From assembly GCA_964634755.1 (NCBI GenBank), contig CAZWJH010000027.1, positions 1 through 26,350 of the forward strand: a DNA stretch of 26,350 nucleotides, read 5' to 3'. Below the pieces are notes generated by a model. It made no database searches. It saw nothing but the letters and a program-made list of their open reading frames with translations, and had not been told where the DNA came from. The stretch comes from JALXDT01 sp964634755 (GTDB lineage Bacteria > Acidobacteriota > Aminicenantia > JAMOAD01). The translations under genes were made by a program, and so were the position numbers. Shown piece by piece: positions 1-7,402 of the stretch; the stretch's first letter is position 1, and every line of letters starts with the position of its first letter.

Positions 1-32
1 CTAAAAATCAAAAATTCAACCCGCTCTTTCAT
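1..32 (-). CDS. 5' end of a gene running off the left edge (possibly a chemoreceptor)
   Basis: An ATG at 32-30 on the minus strand opens MKERVEFLIF and continues past base 1. It is preceded by AAGGAG at 51-46 and a second AAGGA-like stretch directly before the ATG; an in-frame TAA lies just upstream. The 49 bp at 3-51 match 21261-21309 at 43 of 49 positions, covering the ribosome binding site and the first codons. In that second copy the same start is fused to a chemoreceptor C-terminus. I infer that this gene may be a chemoreceptor paralogue lying downstream of rpoD. Only about ten codons are visible, so product identity is unproven. Confidence 0.4.
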   Translation of the reverse strand, partial: MKERVEFLIF

Positions 33-66
33 TCCTTATAGTTGACTCCTTAAAATAGAAAATAAA

Positions 67-85
67 TTTTGATTTATTATCAAAA
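67..85 (-). terminator. weak AT-rich terminator-like hairpin after rpoD
   Basis: On the minus strand TTTTGAT and ATCAAAA form a 7-bp stem with a 5-nt loop, 7 nt after the rpoD stop, followed by a T-rich run. The stem has only one G-C pair per arm, so the call is weak. Confidence 0.35.
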
Positions 86-92
86 AGATGAA

Positions 93-1922
93 TCAGTTGA
101 TTCCTCCCTTTTCAACATTTGAATCAAGTTTAATTATTTCTTCAGTGTTTTGTTTGTTTTTTTCAGCTTTTTTCTTTTTCCTTCTTCTCTCCTTTTTTTG
201 GATAGGTTTTCCCGTATAATAGTTAAGAAAATCTTTTATTGCGTCTGAGTTTGCCGATTGTTTTAATTTCCTCAATGCTTTTGCTTCAATCTGTCTAATT
301 CTTTCTCTTGTAACATTAAAATATTGTCCGACCTCTTCCAATGTATGCTCAGTGGCTCCCTGAAGGCCGAATCTCATTCTAAGAACATTTGCTTCCCTAT
401 CAGTTAAAGTTTTCAAAAGCTCGTCAATCTTTTCGCTCAAACTACTATGAACAACTGTTTCAGAGGGTGGAGCATCTTTTTCATTTGCAATAAAATCACC
501 AAGGTGGGAATTTTCTTCTTCTCCAATAGGGGTCTCCAAGGAGACAGGGTCCTGAGAGATTTTCATTATCTTTCTTACTTTTTCAACGGGGATTTCCATC
601 TCTTCAGCTATTTCTTCAGGCTTGGGATCTCGCCCTTTTTCCTGTAAAAGCCTTCTTGCTGTTCTGTTCATTCGGTTTATTGTTTCAATCATGTGAACAG
701 GTATTCTTATTGTTCTTGCTTGATCAGCTATGGCTCTTGTAATAGATTGCCTTATCCACCATGTTGCATAGGTTGAAAATTTGTAGCCTTTTTTGTATTC
801 AAACTTTTTAACAGCTTTCATTAATCCTATATTGCCTTCTTGAATTAAATCTAAAAATTGAAGACCTTGATTTGTATATTTTTTTGCTATAGAAACTACA
901 AGTCTTAAATTTGATTCAACTAATTTTCTTTTTGCTGCTTCAAGATCCCTTTGAGCTGTTCTAACAATCTCAAGGGATTTTTTGGTTTGTGCTAATGTTG
1001 TACCTTCTTCTTTTTCAAATTCTTTTAGTTTTTTCTTTAAATCTTTTTTTTGAAAATTTAATCTTTTAATTTCCTCTTTGCTCTTTTCGTTTTTTATTTT
1101 TTCTTCTATTTCTTTTATCTGACTTTCAAGTTTTCCAAGCTCTCTTGCTTTCTTTTTAAGTAGATTAACAAGTATGTTAATTGTATTCATGTTTAGATTA
1201 AGGCTACTGAAAATTTTTGACGCTTTTAAAAATAGTTTTTCAACCTCTTTCTTATTCTCTCCTTTGTTTCCTTCTCTAAGTAGTTTTTCAAGTCTCTCCC
1301 TTATATTATCGATTTCATATGTTTTTTCCAAAAAGTCTTTCTGCTGGTCCTCAATTTTTTTCTCTTCACTTTTTTGATCATCAATTTTACCACTTTCTTC
1401 CTCATCATCAGTAATAAATTCTATTACTTTTGAGTATGTTAATTCTCCACTTAAAATTTCTTCTCTAATTTTCGCAATTTCTTTCATTACTATAAGAGAA
1501 CGAGAAAGCCCTCTGATTATTTTATCCCTTGATTTTTCAATTCTTTTTGCAATAACAACTTCTCCTTCTCTTGTTAAAAGTGGAGTATCTCCCATTTCCT
1601 TTAAATAAAGTTTAACTGGATCAACTTCTCCTTCACTAACCATAATTTTTTCACCCTTTTGAGTTTTACCTTCAAGATCTATATCACCTTCGCTCTTTTC
1701 AAGAGAATCAAATCCTTCAATGTCCACTCCATTGTCATTAAAAACACTTTCAACGGCTTTATATTCATTATCTTGAGTTAAATCAACTATCTCAGATAAT
1801 TCATCATAAAAAATATATCCCCTTGTCTTCCCTTTTTCAAGGAGCTTTTTTAATTCTTTAAGTTTCGCCTTTGATTTTACTATCTTTTTTACCTCATTGG
1901 ATATAAAAATTTTATTTTCCAT
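93..1922 (-). CDS. rpoD: RNA polymerase primary sigma factor RpoD (sigma70)
   Basis: Housekeeping sigma factor that directs RNA polymerase to promoters with TTGACA/TATAAT-type elements; several such promoters are visible in this window. Region 1.2 lies at about residues 98-130 (DPVKLYLKEMG), followed by a charged, lysine/glutamate-rich non-conserved insert to about 330, as in Gram-negative-type sigma70. Region 2 (about 333-405) holds the core-binding and -10-recognition helix around YATWWIRQ, region 3 follows, and region 4 (about 495-555) ends with the HTH around VTRERIRQIE. After region 4 there is an unusual basic tail (571-609) with a run of Arg and Lys. The start ATG overlaps the dnaG stop by one base (TAATG) and has GGAGG about 7 nt upstream, so the two genes are translationally coupled, a common dnaG-rpoD arrangement. 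Confidence 0.97.
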   Translation of the reverse strand: MENKIFISNEVKKIVKSKAKLKELKKLLEKGKTRGYIFYDELSEIVDLTQDNEYKAVESVFNDNGVDIEGFDSLEKSEGDIDLEGKTQKGEKIMVSEGEVDPVKLYLKEMGDTPLLTREGEVVIAKRIEKSRDKIIRGLSRSLIVMKEIAKIREEILSGELTYSKVIEFITDDEEESGKIDDQKSEEKKIEDQQKDFLEKTYEIDNIRERLEKLLREGNKGENKKEVEKLFLKASKIFSSLNLNMNTINILVNLLKKKARELGKLESQIKEIEEKIKNEKSKEEIKRLNFQKKDLKKKLKEFEKEEGTTLAQTKKSLEIVRTAQRDLEAAKRKLVESNLRLVVSIAKKYTNQGLQFLDLIQEGNIGLMKAVKKFEYKKGYKFSTYATWWIRQSITRAIADQARTIRIPVHMIETINRMNRTARRLLQEKGRDPKPEEIAEEMEIPVEKVRKIMKISQDPVSLETPIGEEENSHLGDFIANEKDAPPSETVVHSSLSEKIDELLKTLTDREANVLRMRFGLQGATEHTLEEVGQYFNVTRERIRQIEAKALRKLKQSANSDAIKDFLNYYTGKPIQKKERRRKKKKAEKNKQNTEEIIKLDSNVEKGGIN

Positions 1923-3652
1923 TAAAAAACCTCCTCTATGTTTAATTTGTCAAGAGTTTGTAAAAGTTTCATCTTTTCACTTAATATTTTATTAAACTCA
2001 TTTTTATCAGCTGATTTTTCTTTTTCTTTTAAAATAATATTTAAATTTTTTATTCTATCCTTTAAAAACATTGACTTTAACTCTTTTAGGGCAGAGTAAA
2101 AATCTTGTTCAGTATAAATTTCCTCTTTGTCAAAAATTATGAAAAAGAGTATCTTAAGTTCCTCTCCCGATAATAGCTTATTTAATGTCTCATCAATTGA
2201 ATCTTCATCTATCTCCTTACTTTTTAACAATGCCCTTGTTATTTGAGGGTACTTTAAATACTCAAGATATTCTTCTTTTATTTCTTTGAGGAAGGGTTTT
2301 AATGATTTAAAACTATTATCATAGAGGAATTTTATTATTATTTTCTCAAAAAGTTCTATTTCAAATTCTTTAGAGGATTTTCTTTCTTCATCTTTTTTAG
2401 TTTTATACTTATGTTTAGAAATAGTATCTCTTAAATACTGTTGCGAAATTTCCAATATTGTAGAAACTTCATTTATATATTCATCTAAAAAAATAGGATC
2501 ATCCACCTTTGAAAGAATTTCTCCTATTAATGAAAGAGCTTTTCTTTTTTTTACAGGATCCTTAATTTTTTTATTTCCAAGGTAAAATCTTACCGGGTTA
2601 ATTGTTTTAGAAAGCCTTTTTTCAAATTCCTCAACTCCATGTTTCTTTACAAACTCATCTGGATCCAAACCTTTTTCTCCTCTAAAAATTTCAATAAAAA
2701 GGCCTGCTTCAAAAAGAACTGGCAGAGACCTTTTGATTGCGTTCAGTCCAGCTTCATCAAAATCATAGAATATCACTACTTTATCTGTAAATTTTTTTAA
2801 AAGAAAAGCCTGCTCATGTGTTAGAGAGGTTCCCAATGAAGCAACTGTGTTTTTAATTCCACTCTGGTAAATTGATATTAGATCAAAGTATCCCTCAACT
2901 AAAATTGCAAACCCTCTTTCTCGTATATGTTTTTTTGTTACATTTAGTCCATACAGGGAAGCTCTTTTTCTGTAAACAGGTGTATCAGGTGAATTTTTAT
3001 ACTTTGGATTATCTTTATCTTTTATTGCTCTTCCCCCAAACCCAAGAACTCTATCCGAAATACTTAAAATAGGAATTATAATTCTTCCTTTCATAAAAGG
3101 AATAATTGAGTTATTTTTTTTCACAAAATTTCCACTCCTTACGAGAACATTTAAGGGATATTTAGTTGTAATATGTTTTATAAGGTTTATATTTAAGGGA
3201 GAAAAACCTAGTTTAAACTCTTCTATTGTCTGCTTTGAAAACCCTCTTTTTTTAGTTAAGTAATTATAAGCTTCTTTTCCTCTGTCTGTGAAAAGAAGGT
3301 TGTGATAGAAATCAAGAAGATCTTTATTCAATTTATAAATATCACTTTCTATTTTGGAGCCTTTAAACTTTTTTTCGGGTAATTTTATATTGTACTCTTT
3401 TGCAAGATATTCTATCGCTTCTCCAAAGGACAATTTTTCAATCTCCATTATGAAAGTTATAATATCTCCTCCTTTTCCGCACCCAAAACAGTGAAACAAT
3501 TTTTTATCAGGGTCAACGTGAAAAGATGGTGTTTTTTCATTATGAAAAGGGCAAAGCCCCACAAAAGTTCTTCCACTTTTTCTTAAATTGGTATATTTAC
3601 TTACCACCTCTATAAAATCAATTTTTTCCTTTATTAAATCAACAGAATTCAT
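1922..3652 (-). CDS. dnaG: DNA primase DnaG
   Basis: Primase that makes RNA primers at the replication fork. Residue numbers count from a possible upstream ATG at 3679; I prefer the tenth codon (3652) because GGAGAG lies just before it and the upstream ATG would overlap the promoter -10. The CHC2 zinc-binding motif is C43-H46-C64-C67 (CPFH...CFGC). The TOPRIM catalytic core has E262 in LVEGYFD, the DFD of FYDFDEAG (305-307) and DPDEF (339-343). The C-terminal helicase-binding region (about 435-585) is lysine/glutamate-rich and diverged. At 576 residues from the preferred start, length is normal. The stop overlaps the rpoD start by one base. Confidence 0.96.
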   Translation of the reverse strand: MNSVDLIKEKIDFIEVVSKYTNLRKSGRTFVGLCPFHNEKTPSFHVDPDKKLFHCFGCGKGGDIITFIMEIEKLSFGEAIEYLAKEYNIKLPEKKFKGSKIESDIYKLNKDLLDFYHNLLFTDRGKEAYNYLTKKRGFSKQTIEEFKLGFSPLNINLIKHITTKYPLNVLVRSGNFVKKNNSIIPFMKGRIIIPILSISDRVLGFGGRAIKDKDNPKYKNSPDTPVYRKRASLYGLNVTKKHIRERGFAILVEGYFDLISIYQSGIKNTVASLGTSLTHEQAFLLKKFTDKVVIFYDFDEAGLNAIKRSLPVLFEAGLFIEIFRGEKGLDPDEFVKKHGVEEFEKRLSKTINPVRFYLGNKKIKDPVKKRKALSLIGEILSKVDDPIFLDEYINEVSTILEISQQYLRDTISKHKYKTKKDEERKSSKEFEIELFEKIIIKFLYDNSFKSLKPFLKEIKEEYLEYLKYPQITRALLKSKEIDEDSIDETLNKLLSGEELKILFFIIFDKEEIYTEQDFYSALKELKSMFLKDRIKNLNIILKEKEKSADKNEFNKILSEKMKLLQTLDKLNIEEVF

Positions 3653-3677
3653 TTCTCTCCGTAAAAAAAGACAATAC

Positions 3678-3705
3678 AATATAGGCTTTTTTCAATTTTT
3701 GTCAA
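3678..3705 (-). promoter_or_regulatory. sigma70 promoter for dnaG-rpoD
   Basis: On the minus strand TTGACA (3705-3700), a 16-bp spacer and TATATT (3683-3678) lie 25 bp upstream of the preferred dnaG ATG, in the short gap after the glycosyltransferase gene. This lets the dnaG-rpoD pair be transcribed separately from the upstream ribosomal cluster. Confidence 0.7.
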
Positions 3706-3718
3706 TACTTAATGTTTG

Positions 3719-4969
3719 TTAAAAAAAGAAAAAACCTCCCTGCTTTCGTTTGCACTCATCCCATCGCTCTATAAGATAATATTTCTCTTTTTCAAATATT
3801 CGCGTAATATTCTCGAGATATTCCTCAGAATCTTTTGTATCCATGTTTATGGTTTTATTTACATAGGAAAGTACTCTTGAATGGTAAAATGGAATAAGTG
3901 ATTTCATTAGCTTTTCTCTTTCTTTAATGTTGTTTCTATATGCTACTGCGTAGTTGAAAAGTATTCTTGACCATAACCAAGAGGGATAATAAAATTTTGA
4001 TGCTTTTTCAATATCTAAAAGCTTTTCAATTTCATTCTTTTCTGCAATGGGGAGAATTTCATCCCAAACATCCTTGAATTTTTTATAACCATCTTTAAAG
4101 CTCTTCAGGAGATTTTCAATATTAACCTTTATTTCAGGAGGTTCCCCATTTATCCCGAGACCAAATCCATATATACTGCTTGGTTTACTTTCAAAAGTAT
4201 CTTTCCAGAAATACTCAAAATCAATCATAAGATCAAAAAGAGTAGAAACAACCTCAATAAACATTTTTGAAAGATGTTTTGAAGGATCTTTTACTCTGTG
4301 AATTTTTGGACTTCCTAAAAAGGCCTGTGACACATTAAATCTCCTTGCAATTGCAATTGTTGTCATCCAGATGTCAATACCAAAGTTAGATGTCTTTTCA
4401 TTCCAGAGTTTTTCAGAAAGAAAAGCTCTTGCGAGCTTTCCGGAAAAACCAAAATCTCCGCCGATAGGTTGTCTAACCCTTAGTCCAAAAAGTGTTCTTA
4501 GCATAGGGTAGGAGATGTGATTTGTAATTGTTCCATCATACTTGTGTCTAACATATATAGGCGTAATGTAATCAACCCCGGCAAAAAGAGGCTCTCCTAA
4601 ATATCTTACCCATTGTGGAGTAATACTTTTTAAATCAGCATCAACCACAATAACAGCTTTTGCATTAAGCTCTACCGCAGCTCTGAAAAGATTCATTAAA
4701 TTATTTCCCTTGCCTTTTACTCCTTCCGGAGTTGATATGTAGACTTTGGGAATTCTTGTTGGAGTGTTTAAAAATACGTCCATCGTACCATCAGGTGAAT
4801 TATTATCAACATTGATAATTACTGACTTTTTATCCGGGAAGTACTCTTCAAGGCCTCTACTCACAATATCGGTAGGGTAGGCAATGTTGTCAGCCTCATT
4901 GTAAGATGGAATACCTACAATAAGCTCCGCCTCTTTTACATTTTGGGGATTTTTAATTATAGAGCTCAA
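3719..4969 (-). CDS. GT-A glycosyltransferase resembling mannosylglycerate / glucosyl-3-phosphoglycerate synthases
   Basis: Predicted cytoplasmic retaining GT-A enzyme of 416 residues. It opens with a nucleotide-sugar fold (IPSYNEADN, 20-28), the metal-binding DxD-like motif VVDADL (D110, D112), QPIGGDFGFSG (167-177), FGID (196-199) and H224 in KIHRVKD. The order QPxGG, GID, HR matches mannosylglycerate synthase (GT78) and GpgS (GT81). The C-terminal stretch HSRVLSYV also resembles the former. These families make mannosylglycerate or glucosyl(phospho)glycerate, which are compatible solutes. The sugar donor and acceptor cannot be read from sequence. Translation starts at TTG (4969) with AGGAGG six nt upstream. 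The C-terminus ends in four Phe encoded by a T-run. It lies 33 bp after rlmH and 66 bp before dnaG. Confidence 0.75.
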   Translation of the reverse strand: MSSIIKNPQNVKEAELIVGIPSYNEADNIAYPTDIVSRGLEEYFPDKKSVIINVDNNSPDGTMDVFLNTPTRIPKVYISTPEGVKGKGNNLMNLFRAAVELNAKAVIVVDADLKSITPQWVRYLGEPLFAGVDYITPIYVRHKYDGTITNHISYPMLRTLFGLRVRQPIGGDFGFSGKLARAFLSEKLWNEKTSNFGIDIWMTTIAIARRFNVSQAFLGSPKIHRVKDPSKHLSKMFIEVVSTLFDLMIDFEYFWKDTFESKPSSIYGFGLGINGEPPEIKVNIENLLKSFKDGYKKFKDVWDEILPIAEKNEIEKLLDIEKASKFYYPSWLWSRILFNYAVAYRNNIKEREKLMKSLIPFYHSRVLSYVNKTINMDTKDSEEYLENITRIFEKEKYYLIERWDECKRKQGGFFFF

Positions 4970-5002
4970 GCTTAACCTCCTGTATATAAATTATATTTTT
5001 TT

Positions 5003-5467
5003 TCATCTATGGTACTCAATTCCTTTTATTAAAGTGATTGCTCTGTATATCTGTTCCAAAAGAACTATTCTTGAAATATAGTTTGAAAATGTCATTTTAG
5101 AAAGAGATAGTTTAAAATCAGCTCTTTGCTTAATCTCCTCAGATACTCCTGAAAAACTTCCAACAACAAAACTTATTCTCTTAGAAAAATTTATTTTTTC
5201 ATTTAAAAACTTAGAGAATCCAAGAGAATTAAATTCTTCACCTTTTTCATCCAATAAAATTAAAAAATCATCTTTTGAAATAGATTTTAATATATTTTTA
5301 CCCTCTTCGCTTAAAAGCTTTCTTTCTGAGTAATTTTTACTCGATTTTTGAATTAGATGAATTTTAAAAGGTATTATTCGCCTGATTTTATATTCATATT
5401 CCTTTTCAAGATTGTCCAAAGCTTTAAACTTATTTTTCCCGATCCATACAGTTCTAATTTTTTCCAT
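5003..5467 (-). CDS. rlmH: 23S rRNA (pseudouridine1915-N3)-methyltransferase RlmH, diverged
   Basis: SPOUT-fold methyltransferase acting on helix 69 of 23S rRNA in assembled ribosomes. The C-terminal half carries the family pattern: a SAM-loop strand (ISFVVGSFSGV, 98-108), then LSKMTFSN, RIVLLEQIYRA and the terminal EYHR. Length, 154 residues, is typical. Two positions depart from what I recall of the family: the usual GG of the SAM loop is GS here, and the usual Pro-His after MT(F/L) is Ser-Asn. The start overlaps the end of the sigma54-activator-like gene by 14 bp, and an AAAGG-type site precedes the ATG closely. Its position after rsfS and nadD is the common genomic context for RlmH. Confidence 0.85.
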   Translation of the reverse strand: MEKIRTVWIGKNKFKALDNLEKEYEYKIRRIIPFKIHLIQKSSKNYSERKLLSEEGKNILKSISKDDFLILLDEKGEEFNSLGFSKFLNEKINFSKRISFVVGSFSGVSEEIKQRADFKLSLSKMTFSNYISRIVLLEQIYRAITLIKGIEYHR

Positions 5468-6413
5468 TTTCCTTTAAAAGACCGTATTTTTTCAAATAAT
5501 TATATACACTCTTTCTTGTAATTCCTAAAATTTTAGATATTTTTGTTCTATTTCCTCCGGTTAGTCTGAATATTTCTAAAAAATATCTTCTTTTAAGTTC
5601 TTCAAGAGAAATAAGATTTTCAACACTATCTTTTATGAATTCTCCTCCAGAGAAAAAACTTCTTAATTCACCTGTAAATTCTAATAAATTACTATTTTGG
5701 CTTTCAATAAAGGATTTTTCTATTATATTGAAAAGTTCTCTTATATTTCCTTTAAATCTATACTGTTTTAGAAATAACAAAAATTCTTCTGAAAATTTCT
5801 TTTTTCTATTAAACCTCTTATTTAATTCCCTCAATTTCAACTTTGCAAGAGGAATTATCTCTTCAGTTCTTTCTCTTAACGGAGGAATAAAAATAAGCTT
5901 TGAGTTTAAGTAATAAAACAGTGACTCTGATATTGATCTCTTTAATTTAGAGATATCTGTTATTGTAGAGGATATAATTATCACTCCGGTAAAAATACTT
6001 TTTTTATCGCTTCCTAAGGGAATGTATTCACCTCCTTCAAGTAATCTTAATAAAGGAGATTGAAGGTTGGTAGGCAAAAGCTCAATGGAAGAAACATAAA
6101 GTGTTTTAGCAAAATCTAAAATCCCTTTTTTATCTTCAACAGCTCCTGTGAAAGCTCCCTTTACATGACCAAATAGCATTGAATAACCTATTTCTCTGTC
6201 AATATTTCCTGAGTTTATGTGATAGAAAAATTTATCATTTTCTCCCCATAACAATTTATGATAGAGAAAAGCTAATGTCCTTTTCCCTGTTCCTCCCTCT
6301 CCCAAAAAAAATATATTACTTTTTACCCGAGATAACCGCTCTATTGTAGCAATTATATTCTTTATTTCAGCCTCTTTATATATTAAGTTCTTGGATAGAG
6401 ATTTGATTATCAT
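5454..6413 (-). CDS. sigma54-activator-like AAA+ protein with Fis-type HTH, catalytically degenerate
   Basis: A 319-residue protein consisting of an AAA+ domain of the bacterial enhancer-binding family and a C-terminal Fis-type HTH, with no N-terminal sensor domain. Present: Walker A GEGGTGKR (38-45), the sigma54-contacting GAFTGA loop (86-91), IPPLRER (176-182), the sensor II region GNIREL (222-227) and an HTH (about 280-312, TGGNRTKISKILGITRKSVY). Missing: the Walker B Asp-Glu of the usual LFLDEIGELP is Ser108-Ser109, both arginine-finger positions of the usual FRxDLYYRL are Ser162 and Tyr168, and the sensor I Asn of AATN is Ile151. It probably binds DNA and perhaps nucleotide but is unlikely to hydrolyse ATP normally. 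The start overlaps rsfS by 38 bp; its ribosome binding site is weak. Confidence 0.85.
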   Translation of the reverse strand: MIIKSLSKNLIYKEAEIKNIIATIERLSRVKSNIFFLGEGGTGKRTLAFLYHKLLWGENDKFFYHINSGNIDREIGYSMLFGHVKGAFTGAVEDKKGILDFAKTLYVSSIELLPTNLQSPLLRLLEGGEYIPLGSDKKSIFTGVIIISSTITDISKLKRSISESLFYYLNSKLIFIPPLRERTEEIIPLAKLKLRELNKRFNRKKKFSEEFLLFLKQYRFKGNIRELFNIIEKSFIESQNSNLLEFTGELRSFFSGGEFIKDSVENLISLEELKRRYFLEIFRLTGGNRTKISKILGITRKSVYNYLKKYGLLKENGKN

Positions 6414-6741
6414 CTTTTTCCCAAAGTTCTTCTAAATTATAGTATTCTCTCGTTTTTGTTAAAAAAAGATGAACGATAATTGAATTATAATCAAGGAGAA
6501 TCCATTCTGATAACTCTTTTCCGGATATACTCAAAGGTCTTGTTTTAAATGATTTTTTTACCTTTCTTTCAATTTCATCTGAAATAGCTGTAAGTTGTCT
6601 TGTTGAATTGCCAGAAGCTATTACTATCGTATCTGTGACAGATGTTAGAGGGGTTACATCAAGAATTTTAATATTTTCTCCCTTTTTGTTCAAAATAATT
6701 TCACAAATAAATTTTAACATTTGTTCATCGGTTTTTTCCAA
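6376..6741 (-). CDS. rsfS: Ribosomal silencing factor RsfS
   Basis: Small protein (121 residues) that binds ribosomal protein L14 and blocks subunit joining in starvation. The family signature is clear: LDVTPLTSVTDTIVIASGNS (26-45), then RQLTAISDEIE, and the C-terminal W80-x-L-x-D-Y-NSIIVHLF segment with YYNLEELW. Translation starts at TTG (6741), with AGGAGG six nt upstream inside the end of nadD; the first internal ATG is codon 8 and lacks such a site. The 17-bp overlap with nadD and the 38-bp overlap with the next gene indicate a single transcript. Confidence 0.93.
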   Translation of the reverse strand: MEKTDEQMLKFICEIILNKKGENIKILDVTPLTSVTDTIVIASGNSTRQLTAISDEIERKVKKSFKTRPLSISGKELSEWILLDYNSIIVHLFLTKTREYYNLEELWEKDDNQISIQELNI

Positions 6742-7402
6742 ATTTTTCCTCCTTGTAAAAGTTCTCTTTATTTATTAAAGCATATACATTTTCCGGAATA
6801 AGATATCTAGCACTTAAGCCTTCTGCTATTCTTTTTCTTATCTCAGTTGAAGAGATATCTAAAATAGTAGAATCTATTAAAATATTTATTTTTTCAAATT
6901 CATTAGTTTTCTCTCTTTTTATTACACTATATTTTAATCGTATTTTCTTAATTAATTTTTTTACTTGTGAAAAGTCAGCACCAGGTCTTACAGCTATAAT
7001 TTGACTGTATTCATTAAGAAGCCTTTTCCACTCTTTCCATGTTTCAATCTTTAGGAAAGAGTCAGATCCCATTAAAAAGAATATTTTTTTTTCGGGAAAC
7101 AATTTTGAGAACTCTTTTAAAGTATCAATAGTGTAAGATTTTTCCTTTCTTTTTGATTCTATTTCAGAAACTTCAAAATATTCATTATTATTGCTTATAG
7201 CAAGATTCAACATTCTAACTCTTAATTTAAAATCCGAAACTTTAAATTTGTATTTATGGGGTAGGGTGTAAGTAGGAACAAAAAAGACTTTCTCAAGCCC
7301 GAATATTTCCCTTGATATTTCCGCAAATCTTAAGTGGCCAAAATGAATAGGATCAAAACTTCCTCCGTATATACCTATTTTGCTAAATTTTTCCATTCTC
7401 AA
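6725..7402 (-). CDS. nadD: Nicotinate-nucleotide adenylyltransferase NadD
   Basis: Converts nicotinate mononucleotide and ATP to deamido-NAD in NAD synthesis. The nucleotidyltransferase motif GGSFDPIHFGHL (13-24) contains the (H/T)xGH-type HFGH; the C-terminal ISSTEIRKRI (183-192) is the second ATP-binding motif. MGSDSFL and WKEW are also family features. Length, 225 residues, is normal. Two starts are possible: TTG at 7402, with AAGGA five nt upstream, and ATG at 7396, eleven nt from the same site. Spacing favours TTG. The start overlaps the obgE end by up to 20 bp. Confidence 0.94.
   Translation of the reverse strand: MRMEKFSKIGIYGGSFDPIHFGHLRFAEISREIFGLEKVFFVPTYTLPHKYKFKVSDFKLRVRMLNLAISNNNEYFEVSEIESKRKEKSYTIDTLKEFSKLFPEKKIFFLMGSDSFLKIETWKEWKRLLNEYSQIIAVRPGADFSQVKKLIKKIRLKYSVIKREKTNEFEKINILIDSTILDISSTEIRKRIAEGLSARYLIPENVYALINKENFYKEEKFGKNR

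Noticed and set aside
1..51. The dispersed 49-bp repeat as an insertion-sequence end
   Set aside because: No inverted partner, target-site duplication or transposase is present, and the similarity covers a ribosome binding site and the first codons, which fits paralogous gene starts.
3653..3679. Longer DnaG reading frame starting at 3679
   Set aside because: The extra nine residues are not primase-like, the upstream ATG overlaps the predicted -10, and a good ribosome binding site sits before 3652.
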